Below, piece by piece: positions 23,764-36,167 of a stretch of DNA of 64,000 nucleotides. The first letter of the stretch is position 1. Each line of letters opens with the position of its first letter. Position numbers and translations under genes: made by a program. The DNA is from Atriophallophorus winterbourni (Eukaryota; Platyhelminthes; Trematoda; Plagiorchiida; Microphallidae), in the NCBI GenBank assembly GCA_013407085.1, contig JACCGJ010012949.1:1-64000 (forward strand), written 5' to 3'. The notes beneath the pieces are model-generated. The model was not told the origin of the DNA, made no database searches, and saw only the letters and a program-made list of their open reading frames with translations.

Positions 23764-26700
23764 GTTTAATAAAATCTGCGTAATGGGAATTGTTTGAATA
23801 TACTAGTTAGAACATTGAGACGCGTCCGGTGAGCGAACACACGCTTCGATTGCGCACAAATCTTATTACATTCGGACCGTAAGACATCCTTCGTAGTATT
23901 TCACATTAAGCTTCACAGTAAATAAATGCTGAAACGTGAACAATGGATAATATCGATATCAAGTATTTAAGGCAAATAAAAATGTCGTGATTTTGCTTAA
24001 ATTGTTGCGATCAATGTCGATGTTGGCCAAGACAATAAGAGATCACGAACTAATCGTTTTGTGGCCTCCTTCGGTCGATGTTGAACATGGATGTACATCA
24101 CAAGCGCATGATGGTTTCATGCTCAACAACTTTCGTACAATAACGCTATATCATATAATAATTATCTTTGAATATTTGTCAGCCTTATCCCGCACTTGAC
24201 ATAGTGGACAAATACTGAGAAATACGCGCGAAGTCCTGCGATCAACAATCCCAGCGCACGACAACTAGTAGACGACATACTCGATAGTGGCGCATTTCAT
24301 GATTTGCGTCGCATTCAAACGACTCAACAAAAAATGAGAAATTTATGGAAAATGAAAGATTAATGTGTGGAGACTGATTTGCATCTGAATTGACACAACA
24401 ACTAGCTGAGTCATCGCGAAAACGTCCTCTAAAATCAACCTAAATGCACGATTTCCACTTTCCACCACCAGCGGAACTCCTTGGACCGAAAACCCGTTCA
24501 ATAGACGACTGCCGTAGTACGAATAACGAATTCTCGCACCCGGCCTCGACTTTAATTCATAAAACGTCGATCATACGAAACTAGTACGCAATTTGCAATC
24601 AGTAGTGTAGTCACAAAACTTAACACATTGTACATGCGTTGACCAGGAATTGGGAACATGACACACTATATAAACAAGAACCAACAGCATGAACATAATG
24701 AAAAAGGACCAGAACATTGTTTTCTTTCTCACAGACAAATGAAGAACGAATGTGTGAATGAAGACGCAGGTTAGATCAAGAATGCTGAGCAGCTAATTCG
24801 AGATACAACAAATTACCTACGCACGTGCGAAGACTTGGCAAAACGACTTGAAAACACAATAACCGCGGCTTTGGAGAAATTGCAGTTAATGTGGCAATAG
24901 AATATAATGAAAAATACAAGAATTAAGCCGAATTACTCCACCAGACTCGCATTCTACTGGCTGAAAAATACTCAAAGAGAATATTCCATAACGCTGCTAG
25001 TTTGTATGACAAGAGAATCGAATATCGAGTTATCGAAGGATCTGTGAAGAAGACTTTAATAACCGGTAAGAGAATCGAAGCAAGCAGTTCACTCGGAAAA
25101 ACGATTATTCAATAAATTTATAAATGTAAAGATGGACGAAAGACAGAAAGAAAAGTGTGAAGAAAATTAATTTTCTACACGGCCGATTCAAATGGTGCAT
25201 AGTGTTATTTGCAGAACACTCCAGTTGCGGAATGTTATATTGGGTACAAGCTGCCTTCTCGGTCAACGCCAACCGTGATGAATAATAATCAATGATTTTG
25301 AGTAGCGCGTCGTATACGCAAGAATGGTCACGTGTTGCGATCGACCGGTTAGCTGATTGGACGACAGCATGCACATGTTCACGCGGGCACAGACAAGTAG
25401 ACAGACGCACTCAACACAGGGAACTTTGCAAAGTTTTTCGACTTCGTTAGCAGCGAATAGGTATAGGAAATTGTCTATTTTCTGGGCTCCTCTGCAAGAC
25501 TGTTTAAATTAGTAATGTCTTCCACTCTGGCATGAAGGACTCAAGTTTCCTAAATGGTTTCGCCTCAGAATCTTTGAGATTTGTCGATGCGTCAAGCCAG
25601 GATATGTCGTTGCTCACATGCTGTTCTGCATTTTCTTTGCTATACCGACGAAGAGCGCAGTTAGGACAAGAATAGCAGGTATTTACATAGGCAGGGGTTG
25701 TCATTATAAGCATTCCGGCCGGAAAACTTTGGTAACACAAACAAAGCTTACGATGTGTTAATCCTTATACTGGTTTTTGCTGACGTGTGAGCCATCACTG
25801 TAAATTCCAAATGAAAGCTTTAGTCGCGAATAGATTGCTCAACATCCGCATACAAGGGTGTAGGCCGACAATCAGCATGACCAAAACCAAATTCCCGGGT
25901 CACACAAATGCATGGACTTTCACCATTAAGTTGAAATTTGTCAGGTTGATCTTGTACATTATTTCACATATCATGACTCAGCTATAGCGGATAACCTTTG
26001 ACGGGAGACCGAATTTCATATCGGGATAGGCATAGTAAATGCAATCTTGTCCCGTTTGAACTCTCGTCTCTGAAGCTAGCGCAAGCTGTCCGTGAATTCA
26101 AAAATGATAATAATCATCACCTGCGCGCTAAATGCTAACAGTGTGTCACCAAAATATGATCCATCCACGCAGGAAGGTGAATGATTTTCTTTAAGATAAC
26201 ATCCCCGGTATTTTGAACATATCCTAGGTGGATGTATCTTAAAATGGAGAAGTACGTTCTAATGCTTTTCTGCAGAGTCTGCTCACAATACTGCTACTAG
26301 GCTGGATGGGCCATGCGTTCAGATGGGAAATGGTCGTATTCCGAAATCACGCTCACGAAATACGAGTGCAAATACAATGAAATATGCGCGAACTGCCGCG
26401 AAGAATTGCAATCACCATATTAGCTATTGGAACGCAGATTTTGAACATTTTACGGAAATTAGAAACCCGCAAACACTTTGAACTTCACAACAGCTTTGTA
26501 CTGTCCCACAATGTCGTAATATTTATCAGAGCCATTATCACTGGTGCTAAAGAGAAATTAGACAACTTGCAACAAACGTAAATTAAATCCGGAGGATGTA
26601 TTGTTCTGAATGCTTCCAAATTAATTATAATATTCACAACCCATTTATTTTATGATATTATTCCAATTATTGTTTAATAAAATCTGCGTAATGGGAATTG

Positions 26701-29700
26701 TTTGAATATACTAGTTAGAACATTGAGACGCGTCCGGTGAGCGAACACACGCTTCGATTGCGCACAAATCTTATTACATTCGGACCGTAAGACATCCTTC
26801 GTAGTATTTCACATTAAGCTTCACAGTAAATAAATGCTGAAACGTGAACAATGGATAATATCGATATCAAGTATTTAAGGCAAATAAAAATGTCATGTGA
26901 TTTTGCTTAAATTGTTGCGATCAATGTCGATGTTGGCCAAGACAATAAGAGATCACGAACTAATCGTTTTGTGGCCTCCTTCGGTCGATGTTGAACATGG
27001 ATGTACATCACAAGCACATGATGGTTTCATGCTCAACAACTTTCCTACAATAACGCTATATCATATAATAATTATCTTTGAATATTTGTCAGCCTTATCC
27101 CGCACTTGACATAGTGGACAAATACTGAGAAATACGCGCGAAGTCCTGCGATCAACAATCCCAGCGCACGACAACTAGTAGACGACATACTCGATAGTGG
27201 CGCATTTCATGATTTGCGTCGCATTCAAACGACTCAACAAAAAATGAGAAATTTATGGAAAATGAAAGATTAATGTGTGGAGACTGATTTGCATCTGAAT
27301 TGACACAACAACTAGCTGAGTCATCGCGAAAACGTCCTCTAAAATCAACCTAAATGCACGATTTCCACTTTCCACCACCAGCGGAACTCCTTGGACCGAA
27401 AACCCGTTCAATAGACGACTGCCGTAGTACGAATAACGAATTCTCGCACCCGGCCTCGACTTTAATTCATAAAACGTCGATCATACGAAACTAGTACGCA
27501 ATTTGCAATCAGTAGTGTAGTCACAAAACTTAACACATTGTACATGCGTTGACCAGGAATTGGAACATGACACACTATATAAACAAGAACCAACAGCATG
27601 AACATAATGAAAAAGGACCAGAACATTGTTTTCTTTCTCACAGACAAATGAAGAACGAATGTGTTAATGAAGACGCAGGTTAGATCAAGAATGCTGAGCA
27701 GCTAATTCGAGATACAACAAATTACCTACGCACGTGCGAAGACTTGGCAAAACGACTTGAAAACACAATAACCGCGGCTTTGGAGAAATTGCAGTTAATG
27801 TGGCAATAGAATATAATGAAAAATACAAGAATTAAGCCGAATTACTCCACCAGACTCGCATTCTACTGGCTGAAAAATACTCAAAGAGAATATTCCATAA
27901 CGCTGCTAGTTTGTATGACAAGAGAATCGAATATCGAGTTATCGAAGGATCTGTGAAGAAGACTTTAATAACCGGTAAGAGAATCGAAGCAAGCAGTTCA
28001 CTCGGAAAAACGATTATTCAATAAATTTACAAATGTAAAGATGGACGAAAGACAGAAAGAAAAGTGTGAAGAAAATTAATTTTCTGCACGGCCGATTCAA
28101 ATGGTGCATAGTGTTATATGCAGAACACTCCAGTTGCGGAATGTTATATTGGGTACAAGCTGCCTTCTCGGTCAACGCCAACCGTGATGAATAATAATCA
28201 ATGATTTTGAGTAGCGCGTCGTATACGCAAGAATGGTCACGTGTTGCGATCGACCGGTTAGCTGATTGGACGACAGACAGCATGCACATGTTCACGCGGG
28301 CACATACAAATAGACAGACGCACTCAACACAGGGAACTTTGCAAAGTTTTTCGACTTCGTTAGCAGCGAATAGGTATAGGAAATTGTCTATTTTCTGGGC
28401 TCCTCTGCAAGACTGTTTAAATTAGTAATGTCTTCCACTCTGGCATGAAGGACTCAAGTTTCCTAAATGGTTTCGCCTCAGAATCTTTGAGATTTGTCGA
28501 TGCGTCAAGCCAGGATATGTCGTTGCTCACATGCTGTTCTGCATTTTCTTTGCTATACCGACGAAGAGCGCAGTTAGGACAAGAAAAGCAGGTATTTACA
28601 TAGGCAGGGGTTGTCATTATAAGCATTCCGGCCTGAAAACTTTGGTAACACAAACAAAGCTTACGATGTGTTAATCCTTATACTGGTTTTTGCTGACGTG
28701 TGAGCCATCACTGTAAATTCCAAATGAAAGCTTTAGTCGCGAATAGATTGCTCAACATCCGCATACAAGGGTGTAGGCCGACAATCAGCATGACCAAAAC
28801 CAAATTCCCGGGTGACAGAAATGCATGGACTCTCACCATTAAGTTGAAATTTGTCAGGTTGATCTTGTACATTATTTCACATATCATGACTCAGCTATAG
28901 CGGATAACCTTTGACGGGAAACCGAATTTCATATCGGGATAGGCATAGTAAATGCAATCTTGTCCCGTTTGAACTCTCGTCTCTGAAGCTAGCGCAAGCT
29001 GTCCGTGAATTCAAAAATGATAATAATCATCACCTGCGCGCTAAATGCTAACAGTGTGTCACCAAAATATGATCCATCCACGCAGGAAGGTGAATGATTT
29101 TCTTTAAGATAACATCCCCGGTATTTTGAACATATCCTAGGTGGATGTATCTTAAAATGGAGAAGTACGTTCTAATGCTTTTCTGCAGAGTCTGCTCACA
29201 ATACTGCTACTAGGCTGGATGGGCTGGACTTTAATTCATAAAACGTCGATCATACGAAACTAGTACGCAATTTGCAATCAGTAGTGTAGTCACAAAACTT
29301 AACACATTGTACATGCGTTGACCAGGAATTGGGAACATGACACACTATATAAACAAGAACCAACAGCATGAACATAATGAAAAAGGACCAGAACATTGTT
29401 TTCTTTCTCACAGACAAATGAAGAACGAATGTGTGAATGAAGACGCAGGTTAGATCAAGAATGCTGAGCAGCTAATTCGAGATACAACAAATTACCTACG
29501 CACTTGCGAAGACTTGGCAAAACGACTTGAAAACACAATAACCGCGGCTTTGGAGAAATTGCAGTTAATGTGGCAATAGAATATAATGAAAAATACAAGA
29601 ATTAAGCCGAATTACTCCACCAGACTCGCATTCTACTGGCTGAAAAATACTCAAAGAGAATATTTCATAACGCTGCTAGTTTGTATGACAAGAGACTCGA

Positions 29701-29904
29701 ATATCGAGTTATCGAAGGATCTGTGAAGAAGACTTTAATAACCGGTAAGAGAATCGAAGCAAGCAGTTCACTCGGAAAAACGATTATTCAATAAATTCAC
29801 AAATATAAAGATGGACGAAAGACAGAAAGAAAAGTGTGAAGAAAATTAATTTTCTGCACGGCCGATTCAAATGGTGCATAGTGTTATATGCAGAACACTC
29901 CAGT
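23764..29904. repeat. 2.92-kb satellite, block B
   Basis: Continues the monomer interrupted by PLE-1. Phase marks lie at 23,885 and 26,793 (2908 bp apart). At about 29,225 the sequence jumps from ...GGATGGGC to TGGACTTTAATTC, positions normally about 1.2 kb apart in consecutive monomers, so one internal deletion is present. The block ends at CCAGT (29,900-29,904), the left target duplication of the BEL element. Only short recurring satellite frames are present. Confidence 0.96.
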
Positions 29905-30466
29905 TGTATGAATCCGCGTCGATGTCTAGAAAATTCCTCTTTCGGTCCAGCAAGATCAAACGAACTGAAGACATTTGTTACCACCCTGCACCCGTGTTTC
30001 TTATCAAGTTTTTTGTGTCATAATTTTACAGTGATATTTTTTGTTTGTTCTTCATATTTAAAATAACATTTAAACTAAATGTTAAATCTGTGAGCGTTTT
30101 CTTTCCCGAACATTTTCCCTTTGTTTAACTGCACTTCGGCTTCCGCACATTTTGATTTGTCCGTTACCCGTGTTTACCGTTATTGCAAAACGGTAATTTT
30201 TTGTGCTCTCAACTGAGTTGTTGGACTTCCGTTTATTGGACGCTTTGGGTTTGCATTGAAACCTGTATTCGATTACCGTTGAGGTTTGTTATATTTTACT
30301 TTTTAATCGTCTTTGTCAATATAGTACAGCGTTATTTGACGTATTGTTCTGATTTGGGATCGATTCGTAAACGCTCGTCACTCCCGGTAGAAGATTCTCG
30401 TGGCTCGTAGCAGGCAGCTAGTTTCCGTGAAAGAAACTATTCCCCAGTGACGGTTTGGTCGCTACA
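29905..30466 (+). repeat. BEL element left LTR
   Basis: About 562 bp, TG...CA bounded. The left edge is set by the CCAGT duplication and the right edge by matching the right end of the element at GGTCGCTACA. Bases 30,282-30,466 are repeated at 36,168-36,352; bases 29,905-30,281 have no counterpart at the right end. No protein-coding frame is credible here. Confidence 0.85.
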
Positions 30467-30655
30467 GTACTCAACGTTAGAATTCGATTTAGACCGTATT
30501 TTCTCAAATTGGAGAAAATACAGTACTCAACGTTGGAATTCGGTTTTGACCGTATTTGTCTCAATTGGAGAAAATACAGTACTCAACGTTGGAATTCAAT
30601 TTTGACCGTATTTGTCTCAATTGGAGAAGCTACAGTACTCAACGTCGAATTCGCT
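30464..30655 (+). repeat. 56-bp tandem repeats in the BEL leader
   Basis: ACAGTACTCAACG recurs at 30,464, 30,520, 30,576 and 30,632, giving three near-identical 56-bp units plus a partial fourth. The first copy begins at the last three bases of the LTR, where the primer-binding site is expected. The array ends just before the probable Gag start. The frame is open through it, but I treat it as leader: the first ATG at 30,455 lies in the LTR, and the protein encoded by the repeats is low-information. Confidence 0.9.
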
Positions 30656-30664
30656 GACGTCAAT

Positions 30665-33600
30665 ATGCCTGTTACCCGCAGTTTTGTCGCAAAGAACAAA
30701 TCTTCCCAACAGTTGGTCGATAATGGAACAGAAGACATCGCAGGTGAGCGCATTCATTGTTCTGTTGTGGGCTCTCGTGGTAGCTTAAGGGGTTCAACGG
30801 TAGATTCAAATATCCTTGTTCGTAAGGCTAGAAGGCGCCTTGAACTCCTAAAACTGTCGCACGAAACCATCGCTATGAAGCACAAACTGGAAGCGCTTGA
30901 GGCTGCACAGGAGGTTAAAATGGCCGAGATTGCTGCTTCTGCATCTGACGATGCAGATTCACACTTGCAAGATATTGATACCGATCAAAAGGTTGCAAGT
31001 TATCTTGCGCATTGTGGGCATCAAAGGGAAGAAGTAGCTGACTACCCTCGTTCGGAGGTAGAAGCTTCTGTTCGTAATAAAAAGCCCGGTAGTTTACCAC
31101 GATCTGATCTTCCAAAGATAGAATTAATGTCTTTTGACGGTTCAGCTAGCACCTACTGGAAGTTTTTTCGTCAGTTCGAGACCTATGTGGAGTCTAGAAC
31201 TCGTGATGACGGACAGAGGTTTCTATATCTGCTACATTATTGCCGAGGTATAGCAAAGGAAGCTATAGAAGAGTGTGTCATGCTGCCACCTGAACGTGCT
31301 TATAAGCGGGCGAGATCAATCCTGAAGGACCTCTTCGGGCAACCGCATAAAATAGCAAGATCCATGCTGGATGGACTGTTCGGTGAGTTTGAAGCAGCAC
31401 CGTACAGTCCGCAACGATTGTCACACCTAGTGATAAAGATGAGTAATTGCCAAATTGCTCTAGAGCAAATGAACTACACTGCGGACCTCAATTCATTGAT
31501 GGTGCTTGAACGCTTAGTCCGCACACTTCCTCTGTATCTACAGCAGCAGTGGGCTGAGAACGTCGAGCAGCGTACCTGCGAAGACCGAGAGCCAAATTTC
31601 GCGGATTTGATGGGCTTTATCAGTCTACGGGCAAAGATTGCTAACAGCCGGTTCGGTCAATTAGTGGAGCAAAATCGCAAGGGTAAGAACGCTTACACGA
31701 GTGAAACTGGTAATAAACCAGTCGTGAATAGAAAGCAAACCTTTGCTCAGTGGCGTGCAGACGACACAAAGAAGATTGAAAATCCAGGATGCCCAACCTG
31801 TGGGGGTACTCATGGAGTGGCATCTTGCCAAGACTTCATTACTGCCGACTGCGAAACACGTTGGAAAAAGGTGAAGCAGTTTCGCCTGTGTTTCAAATGC
31901 CTGAAGGCTGGTCATGACAGAAAATTTTGTCGTGTCACAAATTCATGTCAGGTCGTTGGCTGTAAGGCTTCTCACCACACATTGCTGCATTGGGAACCTA
32001 AGGTCCAGTCTCACGTTGAAAGCAAAACAGTGAGCATGACGAACTGTGGGCAAGTTGTCTCTATGGGAGTATTACCTGTTCGCTTGGTAGGACCTGGAGG
32101 TTCTTTGGAAGCATACGCATTTCTTGATTCTGGTTCTGATACGACAGTCGTTTGCCGTGAAGTCGCTGAAAAACTTGGACTTGAGATGCAAGCTTCAGAA
32201 ACTCGCATTAAGACGATGAACGGTACAATGTCCGCTCGCGAGCTTGCTAGTGAGTTCAAGTTGGAATCGCTTAATGGACTGGAGATAATTGACATCAACA
32301 AGGCTTTGGTCGTTGATGAAATCATGCCCTTTGCAAACATGCGGCCTCGTTCAAAATTAGCAGGTCGATGGTCCCATCTCAAGGATGTGGTATTTGAGGA
32401 AACTGACCGTAAACGCATAGTTATCTTGATTGGATGTGACATCCCGGAAGCACATTGGGCAATCGAACAGCGATTGGGGGCTCGGAAACAGCCATACGCT
32501 GTGAAAACCCTACTCGGTTGGGTGTTGTTGGGACCTACGAACTATAGAGCGCATAAAACAGCCCTGGTCAATCTGCTCTCTGGCGGAGTTTGTGAAATAG
32601 AATCGCTGTTGAGAAGAATGTACGACTCGGAATTTGAAGATTCGAGTTGCATTAGGAACTCCCCTTCCGTCGAAGATAAAAAGGTACTGCAGCTAGTGGA
32701 GGAAGAATCAAGGCTAGTCGATGGGCATTACGTAGTACCTCTTCCCTGGAAGGATAGTGTTCCCAAACTTGCCAGTAATCGGTCAGTCGCGTTCAAAAGG
32801 ATAGAAAGTCTGAAAAGGCGTTTCCTAAAAGATCCTCAATTTTGTCTAAAATACACAGAAGTGATGAATGCCAACGTGACCAAAGGGTATGCAAGGAAGG
32901 TTGGACCGTATGTTGCCGAGAGTAATCGGCCCTTGTGGTATCTACCTCATCACGCTGTGTTGAACCCCAAAAAACCAGAAAAACTTCGGGTAGTACTGGA
33001 TTGTGCTGCCAAATTTCATGGGTTTTCACTGAACGATATGCTGTGCCAGGGCCCTGATACAACAGCGAATCTGGTTACCGTGCTTTTGCGCTTCAGGATA
33101 GGTCAGGTAGCTCTAGCTGCAGACATTGAAGAAATGTTCATGCAAGTTAAGGTACCTGACAAAGATCTATCGGCATTACGATTTCTGTGGTGGGATGATG
33201 CGGATGTCGAAAAAGATCCGGTCGAATTTGAGATGACAGCTCATCCATTCGGAGCGACGTCTTCCCCATTCTGCGCCAATTATGCTCTTCGAAAGACTGC
33301 AATAGATTTCGCTGGTGATTATGATGAATTTACCCAACGTGCTGTTATGGAAAATTTTTATGTTGATGATTGTTTGGTATCATTTGACTGCTCTATTGTC
33401 GCCAAGAAATTCGTTGACCAATGTCGACATATGCTTTCTCGAGGCGGCTTCCATTTAAGGAAGTGGGTGTCAAACGATAAACGTTTGTTAAAAGACCTGC
33501 CGAGTTCAGATTGTGCCACATTTACGGTCAATATGAGTAATTCATACGATCATGTGCATGGAGCATTGGGTTTGCAATGGAACGCGGATAGCGACGTCTT

Positions 33601-35914
33601 TGAATTTCGATTCAACCTACCCGAGAGGCCAATGACTCGTCGTGGTATACTATCGGCTGTGTCATCCTTTTACGACCCGTTGGGGCTTTTGTCTCCACTT
33701 TGCCTTCCCCCCAAGATGCTACTTCAAAGACTCTGCAAATCGGGTCTTGGATGGGACCAACCTATTTGTGAGGCTGATGAAGTCTGTTGGAACGATTGGT
33801 TGCGGTTAGTCAATGTCATTGAAACCGTATCTGTGTCGAGATGTATCAGATGTGCCGATAAGAACTCTCAATGTAACTTTGAGCTGCATATATTCGCCGA
33901 TGCCTCAGAGACAGGGTACGGTGCTGTAGCATACGCTAAACACATTTCAAGTGCAAACGAATGTCAAAGCTGTATTCTTTTTGGAAAATCCAGAGTAGCT
34001 CCCTTGAAAACTGTCACTGTTCCCCGCCTCGAGCTCAATGCTGCAGTATTGGCTGTACGTGTCAGTGAGTTGTTAAAGGAAGGAATGGCGGAACTTTTCT
34101 CTAAAATCTGTTTTTGGACTGATTCGATGATAGTCCTGCACTATATATGCGACACTACTTCTAGATTCTCTACGTTCGTCGCCAACCGTCTAGCGATTAT
34201 ACACACGTATACCGATTCATCACAGTGGAGTCATGTGAATTCAGGTGAAAATCCTGCAGACCTGGCTTCAAGGGGCATACGTTCGAAAGTTGAGTTGGAG
34301 CGATGGTTGACAGGCCCTGTTGTATGGCCAGAGCGAAAATTTCTGAACCTGGATACAAACACAGTTCATTCTCCGGAACTAGAATACAAAAGGGTTAATA
34401 TAACATCGGCAAATAGCTCACTAGAATATGGTTTGAATGCTGTCGTCAACTATCACTCTAGTTGGTCGAAGTTGCTCAGGAGTATTGCATGGCTGACAAG
34501 GTTTGTTGATTACCTCAAACTGAAGCCACCGGAGCGGAATTCGTTGAGATCACTGTCTGCAATCACAGTATCTGAACTGCGAAATGCAGAAAGAAAAGTA
34601 ATCATGTTCGTGCAGCAGGAAGTGTTTGCTGATGAGCTTGCAAACTATGAAACGAAACAGAACAAGAAGTGCCTGAGGCATCGCAGATTTGCCAAGCTGA
34701 ACCCGATAGTCCTGGATGGAGTCTTATGTGTTGGTGGACGCTTAAATTATTCCAGCTATCCTGCGGCTTTTCGTACTCCAATTATCTTACCCTCGCGGCA
34801 TACTGTCACCGAACTCATCATCCGGTATTTTCATGAAATTGAAGGTCATTGTGGCATGGTTCATGTGCAGAATTTAATACGCAGACAATTTTGGATACTT
34901 CAAAGAGGTCGCGCAGTGAAAAGGGTGATAGGGAAGTGCACCCGGTGTCGTAAAAGACTGGCAGTCGAGTGTAAGCAGATGATGTCTCCACTTCCATTGG
35001 CTCGAATTCAGCAGGGACTGCGTTGTTTTGAATCGGTTGGTTTGGATTATTTTGGACCTTTCCCAGTCAAACGTGGTCGTTCGATTGAGAAAAGGTATGG
35101 CTGTGTCTTCACTTGTCTACGTGTTCGAGCAGTTCATATTGAAGTTGCACACTCGCTCACTACCGATTCGTTCATCATGGCACTGATGCGTTTCGTTAGC
35201 AGGCGAGGGAAACCCGTTGAAATTTACAGCGACAATGGCACGAATTTTGTAGGGGCCGTTCGAGAGCTGAAAGAGCACATTCAAAGGCTCGATAACCACG
35301 TGATCGCTAATCGTCTAGCTGTTCATCATATCCAATGGCACTTTAACCCCCCTAGTTCTAGTCATAGAGGCGGCGTTTGGGAACGTATGGTGCGTTCAAT
35401 CAGAAATATTTTAAACGCCATAGTAAATGCGCAGACGTTGACGGACGAAAGTTTGCATACTTTTATGTGCGAAGCAGAACGTATATTGAATGATCGACCT
35501 TTGGTGCCACCGTCATTGGATAGCCGCGACGATGGACCTCTGACTCCAAACCATCTTCTGTTGATGGGAAGCAACATGGGGATCCCTTCTGATGCTAGTT
35601 TACGTGATCGGTATACGCGTCAGTGGAAGCAAGTGAATTATCTCACTGGGATCTTTTGGAATCGATGGATCAAGGAGTATCTCCCAACCTTGCAAAGAAG
35701 GCAAAAATGGTTGAAGCCAGAGAGAAACTTGAAGAAAGGCGATGTCGTACTGCTAGTGAGTGACCAAGTCCCAAAGGAAAAGTGGCCGCTAGGGTTGGTG
35801 CTCGAATGTAACGATAGTGGAGATGGATTAGTTCGAAGAGTAACCGTGCGCTCATCTGCAGGAATCCTGGAGCGTGACATTAGGAAGCTATGTTTGCTAG
35901 AGGGTGCCGAGTAG
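30665..35914 (+). CDS. BEL/Pao Gag-Pol polyprotein
   Basis: About 1749 codons without a break, counted from MPVTRSF. I prefer this start to the upstream in-frame ATG at 30,455, which lies in the LTR. In order: a Gag-like region (FDGSASTYWKFFRQFE, as in DUF1759); Cys-rich nucleocapsid motifs CPTCGGTHGVASC and CFKCLKAGHDRKFC (from about residue 409); an aspartic protease with LDSGSDTTVV (about 488); an RT with ADIEEMF, PFGATSSPFC and YVDD (about 899); an RNase H with FADASETGYGAV and FWTDSMIVLHY; an integrase zinc-binding region (HCGMVHVQN..., CTRCRK); and the DDE core, with D in GLDYFGPF (about 1461), D in YSDNGTNF (about 1523) and E in GGVWERM (about 1573). All catalytic residues I looked for are present, so the protein could be functional. 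The single Gag-Pol frame is normal for BEL/Pao. Confidence 0.95.
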   Translation: MPVTRSFVAKNKSSQQLVDNGTEDIAGERIHCSVVGSRGSLRGSTVDSNILVRKARRRLELLKLSHETIAMKHKLEALEAAQEVKMAEIAASASDDADSHLQDIDTDQKVASYLAHCGHQREEVADYPRSEVEASVRNKKPGSLPRSDLPKIELMSFDGSASTYWKFFRQFETYVESRTRDDGQRFLYLLHYCRGIAKEAIEECVMLPPERAYKRARSILKDLFGQPHKIARSMLDGLFGEFEAAPYSPQRLSHLVIKMSNCQIALEQMNYTADLNSLMVLERLVRTLPLYLQQQWAENVEQRTCEDREPNFADLMGFISLRAKIANSRFGQLVEQNRKGKNAYTSETGNKPVVNRKQTFAQWRADDTKKIENPGCPTCGGTHGVASCQDFITADCETRWKKVKQFRLCFKCLKAGHDRKFCRVTNSCQVVGCKASHHTLLHWEPKVQSHVESKTVSMTNCGQVVSMGVLPVRLVGPGGSLEAYAFLDSGSDTTVVCREVAEKLGLEMQASETRIKTMNGTMSARELASEFKLESLNGLEIIDINKALVVDEIMPFANMRPRSKLAGRWSHLKDVVFEETDRKRIVILIGCDIPEAHWAIEQRLGARKQPYAVKTLLGWVLLGPTNYRAHKTALVNLLSGGVCEIESLLRRMYDSEFEDSSCIRNSPSVEDKKVLQLVEEESRLVDGHYVVPLPWKDSVPKLASNRSVAFKRIESLKRRFLKDPQFCLKYTEVMNANVTKGYARKVGPYVAESNRPLWYLPHHAVLNPKKPEKLRVVLDCAAKFHGFSLNDMLCQGPDTTANLVTVLLRFRIGQVALAADIEEMFMQVKVPDKDLSALRFLWWDDADVEKDPVEFEMTAHPFGATSSPFCANYALRKTAIDFAGDYDEFTQRAVMENFYVDDCLVSFDCSIVAKKFVDQCRHMLSRGGFHLRKWVSNDKRLLKDLPSSDCATFTVNMSNSYDHVHGALGLQWNADSDVFEFRFNLPERPMTRRGILSAVSSFYDPLGLLSPLCLPPKMLLQRLCKSGLGWDQPICEADEVCWNDWLRLVNVIETVSVSRCIRCADKNSQCNFELHIFADASETGYGAVAYAKHISSANECQSCILFGKSRVAPLKTVTVPRLELNAAVLAVRVSELLKEGMAELFSKICFWTDSMIVLHYICDTTSRFSTFVANRLAIIHTYTDSSQWSHVNSGENPADLASRGIRSKVELERWLTGPVVWPERKFLNLDTNTVHSPELEYKRVNITSANSSLEYGLNAVVNYHSSWSKLLRSIAWLTRFVDYLKLKPPERNSLRSLSAITVSELRNAERKVIMFVQQEVFADELANYETKQNKKCLRHRRFAKLNPIVLDGVLCVGGRLNYSSYPAAFRTPIILPSRHTVTELIIRYFHEIEGHCGMVHVQNLIRRQFWILQRGRAVKRVIGKCTRCRKRLAVECKQMMSPLPLARIQQGLRCFESVGLDYFGPFPVKRGRSIEKRYGCVFTCLRVRAVHIEVAHSLTTDSFIMALMRFVSRRGKPVEIYSDNGTNFVGAVRELKEHIQRLDNHVIANRLAVHHIQWHFNPPSSSHRGGVWERMVRSIRNILNAIVNAQTLTDESLHTFMCEAERILNDRPLVPPSLDSRDDGPLTPNHLLLMGSNMGIPSDASLRDRYTRQWKQVNYLTGIFWNRWIKEYLPTLQRRQKWLKPERNLKKGDVVLLVSDQVPKEKWPLGLVLECNDSGDGLVRRVTVRSSAGILERDIRKLCLLEGAE

Positions 35915-36167
35915 TGTAGCGGTAGGGTGGGGAATAGGGTGTACCTGGGGTGTCGGGCCCGGGGGCTGGTGCTTAAGGTGGGAGGCGGGTTTTTGGATCT
36001 GCTGACCCCAGAAATACCACCAAGCATTCAGTCTGCCGGTTGCATGCGAAGACGAACGTTGATTACACTGAAGGCAAATGTTTTAGGTGGGAGGCGGGTC
36101 TTCGGGTCTGCCAACTCCAGAGATACCACCAAACATTTGATCGTCGAGCCGCTGTCATGGGTTGCGC
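35915..36167 (+). other. BEL post-coding region with an imperfect 109-bp direct repeat
   Basis: This purine-rich stretch lies between the Gag-Pol stop and the surviving right LTR end. AGGTGGGAGGCGGG occurs at 35,976 and again at 36,085, each followed by a similar ACTCCAGA/ACCCCAGA-ATACCACCAA segment, giving two diverged units 109 bp apart. A polypurine tract is plausible here but I cannot place it exactly. No homology to the left LTR U3 is visible. Confidence 0.7.

Noticed and set aside
30455..30664. ATG at 30,455 as the start of BEL Gag-Pol
   Set aside because: It lies in the LTR, and the following 70 codons translate the 56-bp leader repeats; MPVTRSF at 30,665 is a better start.
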